DNA of 64,000 bases from Calendula officinalis. Its lineage: Eukaryota > Streptophyta > Magnoliopsida > Asterales > Asteraceae. The stretch spans positions 9,487,501 to 9,551,500 of the forward strand of contig OY970822.1 in the NCBI GenBank assembly GCA_963853835.1, read 5' to 3'. The position numbers and the translations under genes were made by a program. Under the pieces are notes generated by a model, which searched no databases, was not told the DNA's origin, and saw nothing but the letters and a program-made list of their open reading frames with translations. Shown one piece after another: positions 60,188 to 64,000 of this stretch; the stretch's first letter is position 1, and each line of letters starts with the position of its first letter.

Positions 60188-62300
60188 TCCTCGGAATCAC
60201 TTAGAAATTTTTCAACCCACATTCGACCGAACATTCCGTCCTCATTCCCTTATGGTTATTACCATCAAACTTTTCCCATTCCAAGTTTGTCAACAGTATA
60301 CATTCAAACATTCATTTAACTCCGTTAGACCCGGACGGTCAAGACCCAAATTTTTAAAACTCATAATACTCAAACGGGTCAAAATTTCACAATTTGACCA
60401 AAACACCGTCATTCTCTCGACCAATCCTTTCATTCTCATAACAATGGTATGACACAATCATACCATTAGCTAATTGATTAAAACGAATGTCAAACTCTAG
60501 CTTTGCCCCAACCGATATATCCCGACATTGGTATATCCCTACATTGTTTACCCTTTGACTTAAGCACAAAGTCAACTAAACCTTAACATTTTCCCTTCTC
60601 GTTAAAGGTTTCATAAGTCCTCCTTTCCTTTACAATTTACTTTTAATTTATGTTTCAACTACAGTCTTACACTTGATTCCCAATTTCAACATCGAAATCA
60701 CCCAAACGGGTCAAGTCGTATAAACTGACTACAATTCGGTCAACCATCTCATCAACTTTTTCACAAACACATAATCGACACATTATGCTATCAATATTCA
60801 TTAGTAAATCAAAACGAGAATCAAAGTCTACCTTAGACCAATTCAACCAATCACGGGTTGACTAACGTTGACTTTTACATAAAGTCAACCATACCTTTTC
60901 CAACTAGCAATTTCCGTACACACGGCGTATCATTACCGACACATCACTCTCAGTTCTACCCATTATTACTTTCTCAACAGTCGTCCCTGTTAATCCAAGG
61001 GTCACACCTTAACATAAGGTCACAACAACATTTACCGTTTCTTGACCTTCACTTGGTCACTCATACTATCACGTAGTATTCTTTCAACTATCTTTGTATC
61101 GCATTGATCATCTTAAATTATCGGTACTAGGCCCTCTACCGTAATACGTCCCACACCCTTATACGGTGTACAATGTCTTGTTACCACATGATAATTTTCT
61201 CACTAGGAGTTTCTCTTTCCTTTTATTCTATAAATCGTAGGCATCCCCTACATTTACATGACCTAAATGCAACCCGCATTTCAAGCCCAATTCTCATTTA
61301 CCATAACATAATAGTAATATTCATTAACCACATGGTTCTACATTCATCAAATAAACACATAAACATACACATACATATATATATATATACATATATACAC
61401 ATCACGCCAATTCAATATAAACACCTCTATTGTGCACATATACAAACATATGTATTTGTCACCAATACCATCTATACATCTTTATTGTGCACATATACAA
61501 ACATATGTATTTGTCACACCAATATCAAATAAACATCATCAAATCATTTATCGTGCATTCTAGCACCTCTTCCACAAGACGCCTTATTGTTTCCTTCCCA
61601 TTCGTATGTCTCCCATATGACATATTACTTAGCACAATTCAAATGACATAATATTATCTTTTCACAATTATATGCCTTCCAAGGTCATCATATGATGCAC
61701 ATGCATCGTACCCCGCGGGTAACTAATAACATTCTCTATTCGTTATTTACCATTCCACTTACACATTAACCGTCATTAATCGGTTCATCTCTTCATTACC
61801 ATATTTCCAAATCTTTTGTCGCTACCGAAGTAACTATCACTCAATTCTATTAACCATAATTTCACCGGCCATCCCGGTCATCTTTGAGTCAACCAACCGA
61901 CTCCGGTCTATGATTCTAAAAAAAAAAATAATACGAATTCATTCAACCCGGAAGATTATTCCCACGATGACTATTCACGTCATACAACTCATCTACTATT
62001 TCCCGTAAACACCAAATTGGGCAACAATCTAACAATATGGCTATACTCACCCAACAAACTGGCTTGGTGCATAATCATCCAATCCATCTCAATGGTCTTA
62101 CCAAATGCCACTACTCTCCTCGACAATTATTCAACCTTGCTAATTCAAATCTTTCAAGTAAATAAATTAACAATAAAATTCATACCATTCAAATTATGTT
62201 TTTAACCAAAGCATTCGGAAGGATTACAATAATACCCAAAACTAAAATCTTAGGGAAACAAATGGCACACCGGCCTAATCATCCAATACTACAATTACGG
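60188..62300 (-). other. Non-coding interior of element 3
   Basis: No polymerase or integrase motif on either strand. Shares segments with the interiors of elements 1 and 2, including the paired GTGCACATATACAAACATA hairpin units at about 61432-61519. Confidence 0.7.
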
Positions 62301-62305
62301 GCCGC

Positions 62306-63109
62306 TTAATCCTTAGCTCCCGAACCTGACGCCCCATCGCGCGCCTCCTCCCGTGTGAGTAGGAAGGATCGTCCTCTCACCTTTGCCGGCTCCGCCTTCT
62401 TTTGAGCCGCTGACACAAACGTTCCGGTTTTCTTCTTCGGGCACACGTGGCTATAATGCCCTTTCTCATGGCACGAGTAACATTCAACCTCGGCCATTGG
62501 TTTGGATCTACAATCTCGGGCCAAATGTCCCGTCTTTCCACAATCATGGCAAATTTTTGGTTCCCCACGGCATTCGCCGGTATGATTCTTCCCACACCTC
62601 TTGCACGAGGCTACACTTCCTTGCCTAGAGAAGTTCGACGTGAACTTTCCCTTCTTAACCGTACCCGATCCACTCTCGGCATTCCTCTTATCTCCCACAT
62701 ACGCCCTCTCGGCAACTTTTGCCACGTTCACCTCTTCCACACCTCGGGCGGCACTAATGGCCTCATCTAGCGTGACCGCTCTCTTTACCTCCAACTGATA
62801 ATCCCAAGGTAGCCCACTAGCATACCTAACTACCCTCAACCTCTCCTCGGAGTAGGTCTTAGCAACAAACGGAAGTAATCCCGTGAATTCCCTCGTGTAC
62901 TCCTCGATCGACATCTCACCCTTCCTTAGGGTCACAAACTTCTCATGCATTTTCTCCAAATCCCGGTCGGGACAAAATTTCTTCCTCAACCTCACGGTAA
63001 ACTCATCCCATGACATTCTCTCTATCACCTCCCTCCCGAGGGTCTCATAAACTATGTCCCACCAGACCATAGCATCCTCTTTTAGCAATTGAGATGCATA
63101 CAACACCAT
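62306..63109 (-). pseudogene. 5'-truncated gag with zinc knuckles (element 3)
   Basis: The 267-residue frame matches the second half of Gag from element 1: VWWDIVYETLGREVIERMSW, FCPDRDLEKMHEKF and YTREFTGLLPFVAKTYSEE, then CKRCGKNHTGEC, CHDCGKTGHLARDC and CYSCHEKGHYSHVC. Homology extends a few codons upstream of the apparent Met into KCKK before the junction at about 63129, so that Met is internal and the true N-terminal third is lost. It ends GASGSGAKD without any protease. The frame is otherwise open, suggesting recent truncation. Confidence 0.85.
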
Positions 63110-63128
63110 ATCGGTTTTCTTGCACTTG

Positions 63129-64000
63129 CTAATACATATTTATTAATAAAGGCTCCGTATACATTCTTTTAATCACTTACTACATATTTATTGTTCATTA
63201 ATATAGATTCCATAATTACTTGGATCTAACATAATTTACTTCAAATTCATCAATCATACTAGACACATCCTAGTATCACGTTCTACATACTCTCATACAT
63301 TTCCAATTACTATCTTTATCAAATATTTGTTAATAAAGACCGATACAATATCATATGTACTTTCAGGACTATTTGCTATGTACCCAGTTTAAAAGTCTCA
63401 TGTACTCACCTTAGCAATAAAGTGCTCCAACCGTATTCTTTACGTCAGTTTCCTTGCTTCACAATTCGGTCGACCTTCCAAGACCTCACCAAATGCCTAA
63501 TACAACAATCACAAGATTATCAACATCACATTCTACTACCCATGTGTCCATCTATCTCTAGATAACACTTATTAACTCATTTCCACCCAATTATGGTGAT
63601 TTACCAAACCCTAGGTTTAACCAACCCTTAAGATTCTTACGAATCGTAACCATACACTTGTTTCCTTTGATAACATAGCATCTATTAAGTGTATACATCA
63701 CTTATATCACCATAATCCATAACCCAAATAGCTAGGGCTTCAAACCCATACACCCAAATACATAGATCTTAAGCTACAAGGATCAAAGAGTGAAGATATA
63801 CCTCTAATCTTCAACTAGGAGTGAAATCTATCAAAGATTTGAGAAGAAATCAACCAAGATCTGCACTTGAGCTCCAAAATCGCCAAAAGGAAGAACTAGG
63901 GTTTGAAGATGGCACAAATGAGCCAAAACCCGATTTTTATGTTCTGATCGGAAGGGCTCGCGCCCCGCTCGCGCCGAGCTCGCGCCGCGAAGAGACGCGG
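63129..64000 (-). repeat. Partial 5' LTR of element 3, cut by the window end
   Basis: Duplicates 58969-59840 nearly exactly, including the start of the CpG-rich block. It runs off the right edge of the window. Confidence 0.85.

Larger units (their letters stand above)
57788..64000 (-). mobile_element. Gag-only family LTR retrotransposon (element 3), internally deleted
   Basis: Minus orientation: 3' LTR 60161-57788 (2,374 bp), polypurine tract complement at 60162-60187, non-coding interior to about 62300, a 5'-truncated gag (63109-62306), then at about 63129 a jump into LTR sequence that runs past the window end. Between 63129 and 64000 the sequence is nearly identical to 58969-59840 (about three differences seen in 870 bp). 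The 5' part of gag, the primer-binding site and the adjoining part of the 5' LTR are deleted. Confidence 0.82.

Overview
This is a stretch of plant nuclear genome. The genes are split by short GT-AG introns, intergenic DNA is very AT-rich, and there are LTR retrotransposons primed by initiator tRNA-Met plus many MITEs. The protein families (CRWN4, ACC synthase, CGR2/3, an E-class PPR, plant RH16) are those of a eudicot. The repeat style suggests an asterid, perhaps Asteraceae, but that is a low-confidence guess. No rRNA, tRNA, CRISPR or bacterial operon structure was seen.

Layout. 1-4670 is AT-rich with no supported gene. 4671-6482 is a foldback element with about 260-bp inverted arms around a broken, intron-containing RER1 copy. 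Its right arm ends at the first readable exon of a Pro-X carboxypeptidase-like gene (6483-8643), which has no visible start and a frame break before its catalytic His. 9280-12981 is an apparently intact CRWN4 (NMCP2-type) lamina gene. 13501-14020 is a hAT MITE with an 8-bp target duplication. 18108-19806 (minus) is a complete three-exon ACC synthase gene. 20852-29532 is a Mutator-type MITE split by a 7.7-kb gag-only LTR retrotransposon (21108-28850) and by a hAT MITE (28918-29473). 31699-34591 is a Stowaway MITE split by a collapsed Ty3/gypsy element. 37525-38360 is a foldback block packed with the palindrome CACATGTG. 40402-42238 (minus) is CGR2/CGR3 with a minisatellite in its last intron. 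45877-48024 is an intronless PPR gene, convergent with the 15-exon DEAD-box helicase RH16 (48432-51459, minus). From about 51.7 kb to the end is a transposon graveyard: a PIF/Harbinger transposase fragment cut by a gypsy remnant, then two more minus-strand members of the same gag-only family with long LTRs.

The ordinary genes are not an operon, but their order is meaningful. From memory, S28 peptidase, CRWN4, ACS and CGR occur in this order at Arabidopsis At5g65760-65810, and ACS, CGR and this PPR in the paralogous block near At3g49700-49740. The window therefore looks like a conserved ancestral block inflated by transposons; the BCAT and MYB genes expected between CRWN4 and ACS are not seen. 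The captured RER1 copy lies outside that synteny.

The most unusual material is the gag-only retrotransposon family. At one homologous LTR position its copies carry unrelated tandem arrays of hairpin-forming repeats, and their long non-coding interiors share a conserved pair of hairpins.
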